NCBI GenBank assembly: GCA_004335835.1
Contig: RWJK01001159.1
Span: forward strand, 3,630-18,864
DNA: 15,235 bases
Direction of reading: 5' to 3'
Source of the DNA: Scenedesmus sp. ARA3
Lineage: Eukaryota; Chlorophyta; Chlorophyceae; Sphaeropleales; Scenedesmaceae
This document shows, one piece after another, positions 14,901 to 15,235 of this stretch. Positions within the stretch are counted from its first letter, which is position 1; the number at the start of each line of letters is the position of its first letter. The notes below the pieces were generated by a model. It was given only the letters and a program-made list of their open reading frames with translations. It was not told the origin of the DNA and searched no databases. The position numbers and the translations under genes are program-made.

Positions 14901-15235
14901 GAGGAAAACATGTAAAACAATTTGAATTTACAAACTGTCCAACTGTATCTTGAATTTTTACTTTTTTAAAAAACGTTGACTGTTGCACTTTGTTAAAAAT
15001 TTTTTGACTTTTTTCAAAATTTGATTTGTTTTGTTTGTTTTTAAAAAAAGATAATGAAATATTATTTTTTAATTGTTTATTCAATTTTTTTGAAAAATAA
15101 AATTTTGGAGAAAATTTAAAAAATTTTCTGTTTTTTTGTTTAAAAAGAAAAGAATTTTTTCTTGGAATTTTTGTTTTTAAGAAATTTTGTAACAAAAATT
15201 TCCATTGAAGGAAACGTAATGAAAAATTTTTTTTT
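11962..15235 (-). CDS. rpoC2: RNA polymerase beta'' subunit, C-terminal part (5' end outside window)
   Basis: This is the plastid-encoded RNA polymerase beta'' subunit, matching the C-terminal half of bacterial beta'. The frame stays open to the right edge with no ATG. The first start-like codon is a TTG at 15193-15195, which I do not believe, because the N-terminal catalytic portion of RpoC2 is absent and must lie beyond 15235. Numbering from that TTG, residues 1 to about 800 are low complexity and fill the place of the large beta' insertion (SI3-like), with islands such as [10 protein letters not shown] near 645. The conserved end begins near 815 with GKFFVYGD. It continues through [16 protein letters not shown] (about 843), [18 protein letters not shown] (about 882), [33 protein letters not shown] (about 1011) and [20 protein letters not shown], ending in TAA at 11962-11964. 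trnT follows on the same strand. The match to RpoC2 is unmistakable. Confidence 0.96.
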   Translation of the reverse strand, partial: KKNFSLRFLQWKFLLQNFLKTKIPRKNSFLFKQKNRKFFKFSPKFYFSKKLNKQLKNNISLSFFKNKQNKSNFEKSQKIFNKVQQSTFFKKVKIQDTVGQFVNSNCFTCFPLQKVNQNSNFSSQNFMNQFENTFIPDSKFAVSHNTNIDSSQSNLLKKSKLDSKQIHLTIQSGWLCIFENSSFVLNSHQTTANQGQFFAKDLCFEQNKIFKEAILLKRSRVSSKPQNMLLKQISLNSEFKVVSLFFKEKQQKNKNFSVTSVQKNLYCRFQNNESLDALENFASSFEENKAFNNTKIFDGQRKRMVQNINFDKKEFKMNSTLSKQMKKLALFIRPIHYKLLENPKNYKKSFLTATIQKSSQKNSILYNSSLKIYKKYHSTLLNSQHPQKNFLHHSKNPDSFVSSAFEKIQSLKKFRKILISRMAFFQTFKPSFKKNQSFLDFRLSKKDTLKKSLNFKLYSKKTVLSNFRNVLNRDFSKHFLHGKDQPQNLNLKQDSFQFSQKNLKKNFQNNSFFSFYPIQFLPLSISHSCSTNSSFHFQTSQTSPTLFFNAVNSTIDFSICEKKAVFLNQRFVFFKKSFETVSFWLNKDGLKFLFPEIYDQNTSKNFWKQSFSLFVNKNTIEKNKKNFFSPKNKPSKTPQIVQNFIFKKNPVFYANTKFLSPFEGELIPMHMNETNWWKKASEISTIQKLNNLFSVVTKNDLFTVDFSKPNSQNFFSSFLTLSQQNGKNQHSAENEKKYLFQNKQRHLLELYKFVLNKQKIVENDELFGLQKQEEFLSHSFKDNSIFVKKQKTANFEISSFRTKYENKLYTFKNLKIGYPKLSKKPILGKFFVYGDCVSNLAIRKPGQIVHISSMKITFRRGQPFLVSPKGILHFANTPYIQKNIPILTLAYQTVQSGDIVQGIPKVEQLFEARTTIQGRLFLSSLPILLKGIFERYKTMLPLEQAVRQSFLKIQQLIVDGVQRVYRSQGVSIVDKHLEVIVRQMTTKVQILHGAQTGFFPGELVNLDLVERINKFLLVKIRYEPVVLGITRSSLEVDSFLSASSFQQTTKILALASISRKKDFLKGLKENILVGNLMPSGTGYMVLRKNL

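Noticed and set aside
15193..15195. TTG as the start codon of the rpoC2 frame
   Set aside because: The frame is open to the window edge, no ATG is present, and the conserved N-terminal part of RpoC2 is missing, so the true start lies beyond 15235.
1..15235. Low-G+C bacterium such as a mycoplasma as the source
   Set aside because: The separate rpoC2-type beta'' with plastid signature motifs, the chloroplast-type trnT-UGU and the ORF2971-like giant gene fit a green algal plastid; UGA is not used as a sense codon in the frames.

Overview
The window reads as chloroplast DNA from a green alga (Chlorophyta). The evidence is a very high A+T content with Phe/Lys/Asn-rich proteins, a chloroplast-type trnT(UGU), the carboxy-terminal part of a plastid-type RNA polymerase beta'' subunit (rpoC2), and one enormous reading frame carrying a divergent AAA+ domain of the FtsH/Ycf2 kind. 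The last resembles the giant ftsH-like/ORF2971 genes of chlorophyte plastids. All assignments come from recognising motifs by eye; no database was searched.

All three genes lie on the minus strand, so transcription runs from high to low coordinates: rpoC2 (11962 to the right edge, 5' end outside the window), then trnT-UGU (11619-11691), then the ftsH/ycf2-like gene (16-11037, complete, 3673 codons). Together they fill about 94% of the window. The two spacers are structured. The 270-base spacer after rpoC2 holds three inverted repeats, one with a perfect 34-bp stem, and a near-consensus -35/-10 promoter pointing at trnT. The 581-base spacer between trnT and the giant gene holds a 49-bp near-perfect inverted repeat around two short tandem arrays, and a 12-bp hairpin just before the ATG.

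The genes link plastid gene expression (polymerase subunit, tRNA) with an inner-envelope AAA+ motor implicated in protein import. The most notable points are the altered nucleotide-binding motifs and the large insertion in the AAA+ domain, the absence of the FtsH protease motif, a repeat shared between the spacer and the giant coding sequence, small GC-rich palindromes inside that coding sequence, and a trnT promoter whose -35 box lies in the arm of the 34-bp palindrome. I see no mobile element with its own enzyme, no CRISPR array, no intron and no phage or plasmid gene.
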